Assembly (NCBI GenBank): GCA_902628375.1
Contig: CACOMS010000001.1
Span: forward strand, 1 to 64,000
Source: an uncultured SAR86 cluster bacterium
Lineage (GTDB): Bacteria > Pseudomonadota > Gammaproteobacteria > Magnimaribacterales > Magnimaribacteraceae
Direction of reading: 5' to 3'
DNA: 64,000 bases
In this document: positions 52,393-61,716 of the stretch, piece by piece
Numbering within the stretch: the stretch's first letter is position 1
Layout of the letters: each line of letters starts with the position of its first letter
The notes under the pieces: generated by a model
The model's input: the letters and a program-made list of their open reading frames with translations, nothing else
Database searches by the model: none
Told to the model about the DNA's origin: nothing
Program-made: the position numbers and the translations under genes

Positions 52393-54650
52393 TGTTAGAT
52401 AAACAAGTAGAAGAAAATCTTAACTTCTCATTTAAATTAGCAAGTTCATCCAGTCATGAATTCGTTACCATAGAGCATCTACTTTTATCCCTCCTTCAAA
52501 ATGATAAGGCACTAGAAGTTTTTAATTTCTTAGATGCAGATGTAAAGACCTTAGAAGAGAAATTAACTAAATTTATCAAAGAAACAACTCCTCTTATCGA
52601 TAATTCCAATAATAGTGAAATACAGCCAACATTAGGCTTTCAGAGAGTACTGCAAAGGGCAGTTTTTCATGTTCAATCGTCAGGTAAGGATAAAGTTAAT
52701 GGAGCTAATTTATTAGTAGCTATCTTTAGCGAGAAAGAAAGTCATAGTGTTTATTTACTAGAGCAGGAAGGTATAACTAGACTAGATGTGGTCACATACT
52801 TAAGTCATGGAGATTCTCATACTTTAGAAGATCATTCTGAAAATGAATTTACAGAAGAAGAGCCAGAAGGAAAACCAAAAAAAGACTCTTCAGCATTAGA
52901 ACAGTTTTGTACAAACCTCAACCAGGAGGCTATTGATGGAAATATTGATCCATTAATTGGTAGAAATAGAGAAATAGAAAGAATTTCACAAATTTTAGCT
53001 CGAAGGAATAAAAACAATCCTCTTTTAGTAGGAGATTCTGGTGTAGGAAAAACTGCTATAGCAGAAGGTTTAGCTAAGTTAATAACAGAAGGTAAAGTTC
53101 CAGACCTATTAAAAAATTGCATTATTTATTGTTTAGATTTAGGAGCATTATTAGCTGGAACTAAATATAGAGGAGATTTTGAAAAAAGATTAAAGGTTGT
53201 TTTAAGTGAATTATCTAAGCAAGAAAAGGCCGTACTCTTTATAGATGAAATACATACTATTATAGGAGCAGGTGCTACTTCTGGAGGTGTAAATGATGCC
53301 TCTAATCTCCTAAAACCTGCTTTAGCAAAAAATAATCTTCGTTTTTTTGGTTCGACCACTTATAAAGAATTTAGGGGTGTATTTGAAAAAGATAGAGCTC
53401 TTTCAAGAAGATTTCAAAAGGTAGATGTAAAAGAGCCTAGCGTAGAAGACACTTTCAAAATACTTAAAGGTCTTAAATCACAATTTGAAGATCATCATGG
53501 AATTAAGTACTCTGATAAAGCCTTAAAAATGGCAGCTGAATTATCAAGTAGGTATATAAATGACAGAAATCTTCCTGATAAAGCTATAGATGTAATTGAT
53601 GAAGCAGGATCTCGAAAACGCTTAAAAAATAAAACATCTAGAATCTCAGAAATAGACATTGAAGAGGTAGTAGCTTTAATGGCTAAGGTTCCTAAGAAAA
53701 CAGTTTCTTCATCAGATAAGGACATCCTAGCCAAATTAAAAGAAAATCTGAGTAGAGTTATCTTTGGTCAAGATGAAGCTATAGACACTTTAACAACCTC
53801 GATAAAGCTTTCTAGAGCAGGATTAGGGAATATTGATAAACCAGTAGGCAGTTTCCTTTTTTCTGGACCAACAGGAGTGGGAAAAACAGAAGTATCTAAG
53901 CAACTTTCTATAATAATGGGTATTGAATTTATAAGATTCGATATGTCTGAATATATGGAAAGACATACAGTTTCTAGATTAATTGGAGCTCCTCCAGGTT
54001 ACGTTGGATTTGATCAAGGCGGTTTGTTAACGGAAGCTGTTACAAAGAATCCACATTGCGTAATTTTATTAGATGAAATTGAAAAGGCTCATCCAGAAGT
54101 TTTTAATATTTTATTACAGATAATGGATCATGGAACATTAACAGACAACAATGGCAGACAGGCTAATTTTAAAAATTCTATCCTTATTATGACCTCCAAT
54201 GCAGGAGCTCAAGACATGAGTAGAAATTCAGTAGGTTTTAATCAACAAGACCATAGTTCAGAAGGAAAAGAAGCAATAAAGAAAACATTTTCTCCGGAAT
54301 TTAGAAATAGATTAGATTCAGTAATCCATTTTAATTCCTTGAGTAAAGAAGTAATTCTTACTGTTGTTGATAAATTTTTAGTTGAGCTTCAAGCGCAATT
54401 AGATGAAAAGAAAGTACAAATAGAAATTTCAGACGATGTAAGGATGTGGTTAGTTGACAATGGATATGATAAAGATATGGGAGCTAGACCCATGCAAAGA
54501 CTAATACAAGAAGAAATTAAGAAACCTTTAGCAGATAAGATCTTATTTGGAAATTTAACTAAAGCAGGGGGTTTGGCTACAGTAAGCTTGGTTGAGAATA
54601 AGATATCTATTGAATATAAAGAAAGTTCTAAAGAATCTGTAAAAGTTTAA
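52392..54650 (+). CDS. clpA: ATP-dependent Clp protease ATP-binding subunit ClpA
   Basis: 752 aa AAA+ unfoldase that feeds proteins to ClpP. In order: N-domain (1 to about 140, ClpS docking), first ATPase with Walker A GDSGVGKTAI (near 217) and VLFIDEIHT, second ATPase with GPTGVGKTEV (near 497) and VILLDEIEKAHP, then the C-terminal domain (KDMGARPMQRLIQEEIKKPLADKILFG). The usual ClpP-binding IGL-type loop region lies in the second ATPase domain. It is coupled to clpS and ends 6 bases from the convergent infA. Confidence 0.97.
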   Translation: MLDKQVEENLNFSFKLASSSSHEFVTIEHLLLSLLQNDKALEVFNFLDADVKTLEEKLTKFIKETTPLIDNSNNSEIQPTLGFQRVLQRAVFHVQSSGKDKVNGANLLVAIFSEKESHSVYLLEQEGITRLDVVTYLSHGDSHTLEDHSENEFTEEEPEGKPKKDSSALEQFCTNLNQEAIDGNIDPLIGRNREIERISQILARRNKNNPLLVGDSGVGKTAIAEGLAKLITEGKVPDLLKNCIIYCLDLGALLAGTKYRGDFEKRLKVVLSELSKQEKAVLFIDEIHTIIGAGATSGGVNDASNLLKPALAKNNLRFFGSTTYKEFRGVFEKDRALSRRFQKVDVKEPSVEDTFKILKGLKSQFEDHHGIKYSDKALKMAAELSSRYINDRNLPDKAIDVIDEAGSRKRLKNKTSRISEIDIEEVVALMAKVPKKTVSSSDKDILAKLKENLSRVIFGQDEAIDTLTTSIKLSRAGLGNIDKPVGSFLFSGPTGVGKTEVSKQLSIIMGIEFIRFDMSEYMERHTVSRLIGAPPGYVGFDQGGLLTEAVTKNPHCVILLDEIEKAHPEVFNILLQIMDHGTLTDNNGRQANFKNSILIMTSNAGAQDMSRNSVGFNQQDHSSEGKEAIKKTFSPEFRNRLDSVIHFNSLSKEVILTVVDKFLVELQAQLDEKKVQIEISDDVRMWLVDNGYDKDMGARPMQRLIQEEIKKPLADKILFGNLTKAGGLATVSLVENKISIEYKESSKESVKV

Positions 54651-54655
54651 AAGTC

Positions 54656-54874
54656 CTATCTTTCCCTAAATATTATTCTACCTTTGGATAAATCATAAGG
54701 AGTAATTTCAACCTTTACTCTATCTCCGGTGAGTATTCTTATGTAGTTCTTCCTCATTTTTCCTGAAATATGAGCAGTCACTATATGATCATTTTCGAGT
54801 TTAACTCTAAAAGTGGTATTTGGGAGAGTTTCTACAACTTCTCCATCCATCTCTATTAAATCTTGTTTAGCCAT
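54656..54874 (-). CDS. infA: Translation initiation factor IF-1
   Basis: 72 aa OB-fold protein binding the ribosomal A site during initiation; length and sequence ([19 protein letters not shown], then [23 protein letters not shown]) are the standard bacterial IF-1. The clpS-clpA-infA neighbourhood is conserved in many gammaproteobacteria. Convergent with clpA. Confidence 0.98.
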   Translation of the reverse strand: MAKQDLIEMDGEVVETLPNTTFRVKLENDHIVTAHISGKMRKNYIRILTGDRVKVEITPYDLSKGRIIFRER

Positions 54875-54919
54875 ATATAATAATTTTGCACTAAGATATT
54901 AAATTAATCAAAAAACATT

Positions 54920-55027
54920 ATGGAAAAGAAATTTAGATTTGGAAGACTACTTCTTTTTTTAGCATCTATTATTGTGCTTATAGCTTTAATTAGTTTCATG
55001 ATAGATAGGATAATCCTTCTTTATTGA
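54920..55027 (+). CDS. Possible 35-residue membrane microprotein
   Basis: A short frame, MEKKFRFGRLLLFLASIIVL followed by a further hydrophobic stretch, that would give a positively charged start and one membrane helix. It occupies the gap between infA and the CoA transferase gene and ends 7 bases inside that gene on the other strand. There is no evident ribosome binding site and no recognised family; hydrophobic frames are common in AT-rich DNA, so this is only a candidate. Confidence 0.3.
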   Translation: MEKKFRFGRLLLFLASIIVLIALISFMIDRIILLY

Positions 55028-56229
55028 TATTGAGAGATTATCCCTTCCTTAATTAATAAATCTATTTCCTTTTCAGAATAATTAGCCCAGCTTTTAAGGG
55101 TATCTGAAGTATGTTGACCTAAGTGAGGAGGGGGGCTGTAAGTATCTTCATTATCCAATGAAAGTTTTACTGGATTACCAGGCATTAAAACTTTCCCGCC
55201 ATCTGGATGTTCTACTTCAACCACCATATTTCTGTGAATAACTTGTTCATCAGATAAAGCTTTACTAAAGCTATTTATAGGAGCACAGGGAACTTTTGAA
55301 GCATTTAATTTATCTATCCAATATTCAGAAGTATTCTCAGATAGTTTCTTGTTTAACAATTCTTCAATATATGCCTGATTCTTTAGTCTACCTGGTTGAT
55401 CAGAAAATTTATCATTTCTAAGTTCTTCTATATCAACAATATCTAGTAAAGAAAGCCAGAATTCATTTGTTATAACAGCTATAACCACAAAACCATCTGA
55501 AGTTGTAAAGCTGTTATATGGAACATGAACAAAATGTGCATTTCCTATAGGTTCTGGATCAATACCAGAAAGTGTTTGCATGGTTGCCATATAAGTAAGC
55601 AAAGAAATTTGTACATCTAGAAGTGAAAGATCTATATGTTGTCCTTTATTAGATCTATCTCTTGATATAACAGCTGAAAGAATGCTTATAACGCTATACA
55701 AACCAGATCCTAAATCTCCTATAGGAATTCCTGCACGAGTAGGGTGATTTGCATCGCTACCTGTAATTGACATTCCGCCACTATAGGCTTGCACTATTTG
55801 ATCATAGGCAGGTCTACTAGAGTGAGGACCTGTTTCACCAAATCCAGTAATTGAGCATGTGATAATTTTTGGATTTACTTTTGAAAGGTGTTCAAAGTCA
55901 ATTTGTAGTTTTTTAACAACACCAGCACTAAAATTATTTAAAACTATGTCGGCAGATCTAACAAGGTCATAAAATACATCCAAACCTTTCTTGTTTTTAA
56001 GATCTATAGATACACTTTTTTTATTTCTATTTAGAGTTAAGAAATATGCTCCGAAATTCTTAAAGGAATAGTTGGGATCATTTTTCAATAATCCACGTGT
56101 CATTTCTCCAGTATTTAAAGGCTCAACTTTTACAACCTCTGCTCCTAAATCTGCTAAAACCATACCTGCATAAGGTCCAGCTAACATATGAGTTAAATCA
56201 ATTACTTTAAGTCCATTTAAGGGTTTCAT
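55021..56229 (-). CDS. CaiB/BaiF family (class III) CoA transferase
   Basis: 402 aa CoA transferase of the formyl-CoA:oxalate type. Seen: the N-terminal LKVIDLTHMLAGPYAGMVLADLGAEVVKVE, catalytic Asp172 in PIGDLGSGLYS, GQHIDLSLLD, and the interlocked-dimer C-terminal region. It moves CoA between carboxylic acids, typically from succinyl-CoA or acetyl-CoA. The neighbouring genes are unrelated on the other strand, so its substrate cannot be inferred; dicarboxylic or carnitine-like acids are options for the family. Short divergent gap to the methyltransferase. Confidence 0.92.
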   Translation of the reverse strand: MKPLNGLKVIDLTHMLAGPYAGMVLADLGAEVVKVEPLNTGEMTRGLLKNDPNYSFKNFGAYFLTLNRNKKSVSIDLKNKKGLDVFYDLVRSADIVLNNFSAGVVKKLQIDFEHLSKVNPKIITCSITGFGETGPHSSRPAYDQIVQAYSGGMSITGSDANHPTRAGIPIGDLGSGLYSVISILSAVISRDRSNKGQHIDLSLLDVQISLLTYMATMQTLSGIDPEPIGNAHFVHVPYNSFTTSDGFVVIAVITNEFWLSLLDIVDIEELRNDKFSDQPGRLKNQAYIEELLNKKLSENTSEYWIDKLNASKVPCAPINSFSKALSDEQVIHRNMVVEVEHPDGGKVLMPGNPVKLSLDNEDTYSPPPHLGQHTSDTLKSWANYSEKEIDLLIKEGIISQYQ

Positions 56230-56354
56230 GACGCAATTGTACTACACCTTTTTTATAGACATATTTAACAAATAAATTAGCTTACTAAAATTTGATTAGT
56301 TTCTTTGATGTAATTCTGTTTCTGGTATATTGAATTTTTCATAGGAGTAAAAAT

Positions 56355-57428
56355 ATGAGTACAGACATACAAGTAAATCAAGAAAAATTAATGGAGCTAT
56401 TTGGTAGTGTTTTTAATGACGTTGCAGGATCAATGGCAATAATGATGTCTTATTTAGGTGATCAATCAGGAGTTTACCGTGCCATGGATAAAATAGGTCC
56501 AGCTTCAGTAGCCGATATAGCTAAGGAATCAGAAGTAGACGAACGTTATCTTTTAGAATGGCTATCTTCAAATGCCGGAAGAGGGTACGTTAATTATAAT
56601 GCTGCAACCGAAGAATTTAGTTTAACACCTGAACAAGCAGCAGTTTTTGCTAGAGAGAACGAACCAACTTGTATACAGGGCTTAGTTCAAGGGGTTGTAG
56701 GTCAATTTGTTAAAGAAGATGTTGCAGTTGATGTATTCAAAACAGGTAGAGGAAGACCATGGGGAGAACATCATGAATGCTGTTTTTGTGGGACAGAAAG
56801 ATTTTTCCGTCCAGCTTATGCAGGTCATTTATTAGATGAGTGGATTCCAGCTATGACAGGAGTAGAAGAAAAATTAAAAAAAGGAGCTATAGTTGCTGAT
56901 ATAGGCTGTGGCTTAGGCACTTCATCAATGTTGATGGCCGAACAGTACCCAAATTCAACAATTCATGCATTTGATTTTCATGGTCCTTCTATTGAAGAAG
57001 CTAAAAAAAGAGCTATTGAAAAGGGATTATCCAATTTAGAGTTTTTTGTATCAGATGCAGCAGAAATTCCTAAGAATTCCTATGATCTAGCATGCATATT
57101 TGATGCTTGGCACGATATGGGAGATCCAGTGGGTATAGCTAAAAGCATAAAGGAAACTTTAGCTGATGACGGAACATTTATGGTGGTAGAGCCTATGGCT
57201 TTAGACGGTTTAGAAAATAATATTACAAATAATCCGAGTTCTTCAATGTTTTACGGATTTGGTACATTAATTTGTGTTCCTGCATCAAAAGCACAACCAG
57301 TAGGTCTTGGACTAGGACCGCAAGCAGGACCTAAAAAGTTAATGGAGCTTTTATCATCGGCTGGGTTTTCTAATGTCGAACTTGCTGCAGAAACAACTAG
57401 TAATCTTGTATTTCAAGCTAATAATTAA
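56355..57428 (+). CDS. Class I SAM-dependent methyltransferase with winged-helix N-domain
   Basis: 357 aa protein. Residues about 10-110 are an all-helical/winged-helix dimerisation region (DIAKESEVDERYLLEWLSSNAGRGYV) of the type found in O-methyltransferases. The central linker contains an unusual HHECCFCGTERFF stretch. The SAM-binding domain has IVADIGCGLGTSSMLMAEQYP (motif I) and the DAWHDMGDP segment. An AGGAGT ribosome binding site precedes the ATG and a clean terminator follows, so it is a single-gene unit. The substrate is unknown; similarity is to small-molecule methyltransferases and not rRNA enzymes. Confidence 0.88.
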   Translation: MSTDIQVNQEKLMELFGSVFNDVAGSMAIMMSYLGDQSGVYRAMDKIGPASVADIAKESEVDERYLLEWLSSNAGRGYVNYNAATEEFSLTPEQAAVFARENEPTCIQGLVQGVVGQFVKEDVAVDVFKTGRGRPWGEHHECCFCGTERFFRPAYAGHLLDEWIPAMTGVEEKLKKGAIVADIGCGLGTSSMLMAEQYPNSTIHAFDFHGPSIEEAKKRAIEKGLSNLEFFVSDAAEIPKNSYDLACIFDAWHDMGDPVGIAKSIKETLADDGTFMVVEPMALDGLENNITNNPSSSMFYGFGTLICVPASKAQPVGLGLGPQAGPKKLMELLSSAGFSNVELAAETTSNLVFQANN

Positions 57429-57451
57429 ACTAAATAGTACTTTCTGATAAG

Positions 57452-57481
57452 AAGAGGGGTTCACCAAGAATCCCTTTTTTT
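57452..57481 (+). terminator. Intrinsic terminator after the methyltransferase
   Basis: An 11-bp stem (AAGAGGGGTTC at 57452-57462 with GAATCCCTTTT at 57468-57478, two G-T pairs), 5-base loop and a seven-T run from 57475. Starts 23 bases after the methyltransferase stop. Confidence 0.85.
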
Positions 57482-57482
57482 A

Positions 57483-57627
57483 TACCTATACCTAGCTATA
57501 AATGACTTATCCTTTCTTATTTAACATAATATATATTATACGCATATATATACATTCCATATAGTATATTAGTCATATATAACACTCTATATATAGGTTT
57601 TATAAGGATTATCCCTTATGTTCTTTT
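57483..57627 (+). other. Extremely AT-rich promoter-like spacer
   Basis: About 145 bases composed mostly of TA steps (TATATATTATA, CATATATATACATT, TATATATAGG and similar), far richer in A+T than the surrounding genes. It separates a terminator from the TolB/TPR gene. It could hold several -10-like elements, a bendable or easily melted region, or a binding site for a nucleoid protein. There is no perfect long repeat in it. Confidence 0.4.
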
Positions 57628-57669
57628 ATGGTTGGATATCTATACCCTTCAGGTATACTTCAATTTTCA

Positions 57670-59121
57670 ATGATAAAGAAAATATTCTTAAAACTATGGA
57701 AAGCAGCTACAGCTTATGTAGTTGCTAGTATTGCTTTAATTCAATTAGCAAGTGTAGTTTTAGCTAATGTTTCTTCAGAAGCATCCTTTGGCTATAGTTC
57801 AGAGACGGTTATGCAATTCATTTTTATAACTGTACTTGCCCTATTCCCAGTAGTATTGATTGTTTCTTATTTTGTTAAAGGAACTAGTTTGGTTCAAAAT
57901 ATAGAAGATTCTCAACAAAAGACCTTTGACCCTACTTACAGGCAAAAATTAGCAGTGATACCTTTTGAAAATCTCAATGAAGATAAAGAAGGTGCTTTTT
58001 TAGTAGATGGAGTTGTAGAAGATCTTATTACAGAGTTCTCAATGATAAAGGAAATTGAAGTTGCGTCTAGAAAGACTTGTTTTAGTTTCAGAAACAAAGA
58101 CTACACCACTGAAGAGTTTAAGAATGAATGGGATTTTGATTTTGTAGTATCAGGCAGCATAAGGGCCGTTCAAGAGAGAATAAGGATTTCAGTGGAGTTA
58201 TCTGAAATGGAAAGCGGTAATGTCATCTGGAGTAATAAATACGATGAGGTACAAAAGGATATCTTTGAAATTCAAGATGAAATAGTTACCAAGATTATTA
58301 ACTCCATGATAGGAAAAATAGAATTATCAAGTCTTCAGAGGGCAAATAGAAAACCTACTGGAAACATGACTTCATATGAACTAACTTTAAAAGGAAGGGC
58401 TTTAAATCAGAAATTTGAAAAAGAAGCTAATGCAGAAGCTATTAAAGCTTTAGATGCCGCTATTGAAGCTGATGAGAATAACCCTCTCCCCTATTCCTGG
58501 AAGGCTTGTACTATGGGGCAAGCTTTGGCTTTAGGTTTTCAAGAACAAACTGATGAATTCATGGGTACTTTTTTGGAAGCTCTAAACAAAGGCATAGAAC
58601 TAAACGATAATGATTGGAACGCCAATAGAATTATGGGAGAAGTGCATTTAACGATGCATGACTTCAATCAAACTAAAGTATTTGCTACAAAAGCCTTTAA
58701 TGCAAACCCTAATAATTCAGCTGTTCTTTCTATTTATGCTGATTCCTTGATTCGTACAGAAGAAATAGATAAAGGTATCGAAATTATTGAAAAAGCAATG
58801 AGACTCGATCCTAAGCCTTTAGGAGATTTAAATAGCGACAGATGGCTTAATGCACTTTTTTTTGCTAATTATCTAAATAATGACTATCAACGTTGTAAAG
58901 ATATCTTAAATGAAATAGAAGAGATTAATATTAAGACTTGGTTAACTAATTTAGATATAGCCAAAAAGCAAGAAGATGAATTTAAAGATGAGCCTTGGTT
59001 TAAAAAAGGTTTTGAAGAAAATAAAAGTGTAGATTGGACTATGGAGGTTGATAGATTCCATTTACCAAGTGAAGAAGATAAGAATCATTTAATTAATTTA
59101 GCTTCTTCAGTCTACGCTTAA
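57670..59121 (+). CDS. Membrane-anchored TolB/FlgO-like and TPR protein (COG5616-type)
   Basis: 483 aa protein. Two N-terminal helices (about residues 9-32 and 48-68) after a short basic start, then a FlgO/TolB N-like domain (about 90-215: LAVIPFENLNEDKEGAFLVDGVVEDLITEFS, YVVSGSIR-type strand), then TPR-like helical repeats to the C-terminus. The arrangement is that of the COG5616 module found behind adenylate/guanylate cyclase or DNA-binding heads; here no such head is present. I chose ATG 57670 because MIKKIFLKLWKAATAYVVAS matches family N-termini; an ATG at 57628 would add 14 residues. Probably a periplasmic scaffold or sensor; role unknown. Confidence 0.8.
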   Translation: MIKKIFLKLWKAATAYVVASIALIQLASVVLANVSSEASFGYSSETVMQFIFITVLALFPVVLIVSYFVKGTSLVQNIEDSQQKTFDPTYRQKLAVIPFENLNEDKEGAFLVDGVVEDLITEFSMIKEIEVASRKTCFSFRNKDYTTEEFKNEWDFDFVVSGSIRAVQERIRISVELSEMESGNVIWSNKYDEVQKDIFEIQDEIVTKIINSMIGKIELSSLQRANRKPTGNMTSYELTLKGRALNQKFEKEANAEAIKALDAAIEADENNPLPYSWKACTMGQALALGFQEQTDEFMGTFLEALNKGIELNDNDWNANRIMGEVHLTMHDFNQTKVFATKAFNANPNNSAVLSIYADSLIRTEEIDKGIEIIEKAMRLDPKPLGDLNSDRWLNALFFANYLNNDYQRCKDILNEIEEINIKTWLTNLDIAKKQEDEFKDEPWFKKGFEENKSVDWTMEVDRFHLPSEEDKNHLINLASSVYA

Positions 59122-59131
59122 ACTTTTCTGG

Positions 59132-59986
59132 TTAATTTTTTAAATTAATAAAATTAGAAACTAAATCTATAGATTTTTTTAACATTTCTTCACTAATACC
59201 AGTTTCATAACCTTCTTTATGCAACATAGAGACTAAGTCCTCTGTAGCCAAGTTACCGGAAGCTCCTGGAGCAAAAGGACAACCTCCCAATCCTGCAATA
59301 CATGAATCAAATTTAGATATACCCTCTTCCATTGCTGCCTTCACATTTGATAAAGCTAACTGGCGCGTATCATGAAAATGTGCTGAAAAATCTGATGGTC
59401 CAAAGTCTTTAACTAACCTTCTAAAAAGTTTCTTAACTTGGTCAGGTTTACCTGCTCCTATGGTATCGGCAATAACCACTTCATTTATGCCATAAGAGAG
59501 AAATTTCTTAGTTAAATCATAGACGTATTCCGAACTTACTAAACCTTCATAAGGACATTCAAAAGCTACAGATATATAAATTTTGGTCTTTATTTGATCT
59601 TTTTTAGCTCTATTGATAATTTCTTTAAATTCAACGATTGTGTCCTTGATGCTTTTATTTATGTTCTCCTTGTTCATCGATTCAGTAGCACATAAAACTA
59701 AGCAGACTTCTTTTACTTTATTAATCTTTGCTAGTTCATATCCGTAAATGTTTGGTATTAGAACTGAATAATCACTATTACTATTTACAAGTTTTTCTAA
59801 TAAAGCATCTGTATTGGCCATAGCGGGAACAGCTTTGGGGTTTACAAAACTTCCTACCTCTAGTGAATTAATTCCAGCTCTTTCTAAAGACTGTATAAGT
59901 TGTAACCTCTCACCTATATTTAAAATGGTATCTATATTCTGAAGACCATCTCTAGGCCCTACTTCATTTACTTGAATTTGATTCAT
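59132..59986 (-). CDS. Hydroxymethylglutaryl-CoA lyase
   Basis: 284 aa HMG-CoA lyase, splitting HMG-CoA to acetoacetate and acetyl-CoA, the last step of leucine breakdown. Seen: EVGPRDGLQN at the N-terminus with catalytic Arg-Asp, LEVGSFVNPKAVPAMANT, the metal-binding SAHFHDTRQLA, and the active Cys in AGLGGCPFAPGASGNLATED. I chose ATG 59986, which overlaps the stop of the hydrolase gene as ATGA; an ATG 27 bases earlier is inside that gene. It is the last of a five-gene minus-strand operon. No methylcrotonyl-CoA carboxylase genes are in the window. Confidence 0.93.
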   Translation of the reverse strand: MNQIQVNEVGPRDGLQNIDTILNIGERLQLIQSLERAGINSLEVGSFVNPKAVPAMANTDALLEKLVNSNSDYSVLIPNIYGYELAKINKVKEVCLVLCATESMNKENINKSIKDTIVEFKEIINRAKKDQIKTKIYISVAFECPYEGLVSSEYVYDLTKKFLSYGINEVVIADTIGAGKPDQVKKLFRRLVKDFGPSDFSAHFHDTRQLALSNVKAAMEEGISKFDSCIAGLGGCPFAPGASGNLATEDLVSMLHKEGYETGISEEMLKKSIDLVSNFINLKN

Positions 59987-61152
59987 GAAATTAAATTTTG
60001 CTCCTGCATCCATTCTTTACATACTTTAGCTGCTTCAGATGATTTATCTGGCTGCCCAAAATAATAATGATTTGCATCCTCTATCCAAGCTAGTTTTTTA
60101 TTATCATGACCAATAGATTTATATAAATTATTAGTATGTGATGGTGTTATTCCATCATCAGCTGTATTGCCTATCACTAAAGCAGGAATTGTAATATCTT
60201 TTGCACAATTTATTCCGTCTCCTTTAGCTGTATCGTATCCCCATTGAGATAACCAACTTCTAAGTGAACAATATCTACCTAATCCTATCGGACTATTATT
60301 TACAACATGTGGTTCTCCTAAAAAACACCAATTAGGCTTTCTTCCATTTGGATCAATTGTTATATCTAGCCATTTAGGATCAGCCATAGTCCGATGGACC
60401 ACAAAACCTAATTCTCTATTCTCCTCTCCTCTATTTTTAAATTCTTCTAATTTATCAATCACCCATTGAGTAATTTTTCTATTTCTTTGTATCTGGGCAG
60501 CTCTATAGGATTTAATAAATTCTTTACTATATTGAGGTTGATTGGGGTTCTTGGAATCATAAATGTCTAACTCTAAAACTCTATTTTCAGGATTATTTTC
60601 ATCTATTACAGAGCCATCTATCCATTCTGTAAATGTTCTGTGTCTGGATTCATGAGCAGCTATAAGCATTATGCCGTCTGCAGGAATTAGATTCTCTCTT
60701 GCTAAATTTATTTGGTCACCTGCAGGTGTTTCTGTAATAGTAGGGTTTTCAGCTTGGGATTGATAAAAAAGAGATAAAGACCCCCCTCCACTCCAACCAC
60801 CTAATATTATCGTTTCATATTTATGTATTTCTTTAAGGTTTTTGATGCATTGTCCTAGATCAATAAGAACCTTTTCCATTATTAAAGCAGAATCTGTCCC
60901 TCGGTATCTACTATCACACCAGACCGTATCTATGCCCTCCTTAGCTAAAGAATTAAGCATAGGCAAATAACTTCCTCCTCCTGTAGGATGCATAAAAACA
61001 GCTACAGTCTTATTATTTGAGTTATTTGGCTTTAAAAGATGCGCTGTAATTGCTACCAGACCTATTTCTCCTGCATAGGTGTCTTTAAACGCTGCTTTTT
61101 CTTGAAAGGCAAAGATCAAAGGTATTCTTTGATATTTACTTGTATTAGGCAT
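59983..61152 (-). CDS. Alpha/beta hydrolase family protein
   Basis: 389 aa hydrolase. The nucleophile elbow is GGWSGGGS (GxSxG, near residue 118-125), with an acid candidate in GNTADDGITP and the catalytic His in ANHYYFGQ. The oxyanion region appears as VAVFMHPTGGG. There is no signal peptide, so it is cytosolic. Members of this group cleave esters, thioesters or amides; the substrate is unknown. It abuts the VOC gene and overlaps the HMG-CoA lyase gene (ATGA), suggesting a shared pathway. Confidence 0.85.
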   Translation of the reverse strand: MPNTSKYQRIPLIFAFQEKAAFKDTYAGEIGLVAITAHLLKPNNSNNKTVAVFMHPTGGGSYLPMLNSLAKEGIDTVWCDSRYRGTDSALIMEKVLIDLGQCIKNLKEIHKYETIILGGWSGGGSLSLFYQSQAENPTITETPAGDQINLARENLIPADGIMLIAAHESRHRTFTEWIDGSVIDENNPENRVLELDIYDSKNPNQPQYSKEFIKSYRAAQIQRNRKITQWVIDKLEEFKNRGEENRELGFVVHRTMADPKWLDITIDPNGRKPNWCFLGEPHVVNNSPIGLGRYCSLRSWLSQWGYDTAKGDGINCAKDITIPALVIGNTADDGITPSHTNNLYKSIGHDNKKLAWIEDANHYYFGQPDKSSEAAKVCKEWMQEQNLIS

Positions 61153-61716
61153 TTATTTCTCTCTTTGGTCTAGAGCCTCAGAACCGAAAGTTTCTACTTT
61201 TAATTCTCTTGTCTTTTTTGTCCAATCTTCGATAGCTTTATGAGCTTTTTTTGCGTCTTCATCTAGAATTTGATCATGATCTTTGTCTCTACAAGTAAAT
61301 TCTAACTGAATTCCATTTGGATCAAATATGTAAAGAGAATGAACAAATTCATGATCTATAAGAAAAGAATCCCAGCCTACTTTTGATAATTTATTTTTAA
61401 TATTTTCTATTTCTTCCATGGAAGAAACTTCTACAGCTACATGAGAATCAAATCCGTTCATATCTTTGAAGAAATCTGATGGAGCGTTATGAGGATCATC
61501 AAAGAAAGCTATGTAATTTCCATCTTTCATTTCAAAGAAAATATGCATATATTCCATTTCTTTTTCAGTACCTGATAAATGATCAAAGGCTAAAGCTGCC
61601 GCTAACTTAAGACCTAATACTTCTTCATAAAACCATCTGGTTTGTTCTGCATCTCTGCATCTAAATGCTACATGATGGACATTATTTATATTGAAGTTAC
61701 TATTTTCTGATTTCAT
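61153..61716 (-). CDS. VOC superfamily (glyoxalase/dioxygenase fold) protein
   Basis: 187 aa metal-dependent VOC-fold protein with two beta-alpha-beta-beta-beta modules: first [24 protein letters not shown] (His metal ligand), second [14 protein letters not shown]...[11 protein letters not shown] (His and Glu ligands). The LxFxxC ending is typical of the ring-cleavage/glyoxalase group. The function could be isomerase, dioxygenase or resistance-type. It overlaps the symporter gene by 17 bases and abuts the hydrolase gene. Confidence 0.87.
   Translation of the reverse strand: MKSENSNFNINNVHHVAFRCRDAEQTRWFYEEVLGLKLAAALAFDHLSGTEKEMEYMHIFFEMKDGNYIAFFDDPHNAPSDFFKDMNGFDSHVAVEVSSMEEIENIKNKLSKVGWDSFLIDHEFVHSLYIFDPNGIQLEFTCRDKDHDQILDEDAKKAHKAIEDWTKKTRELKVETFGSEALDQREK

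Noticed and set aside
57530..57610. TA-rich stretch as a possible tandem repeat or replication origin
   Set aside because: No regular repeat unit, no DnaA-box cluster and no dnaA, gyrB or gidA neighbours.
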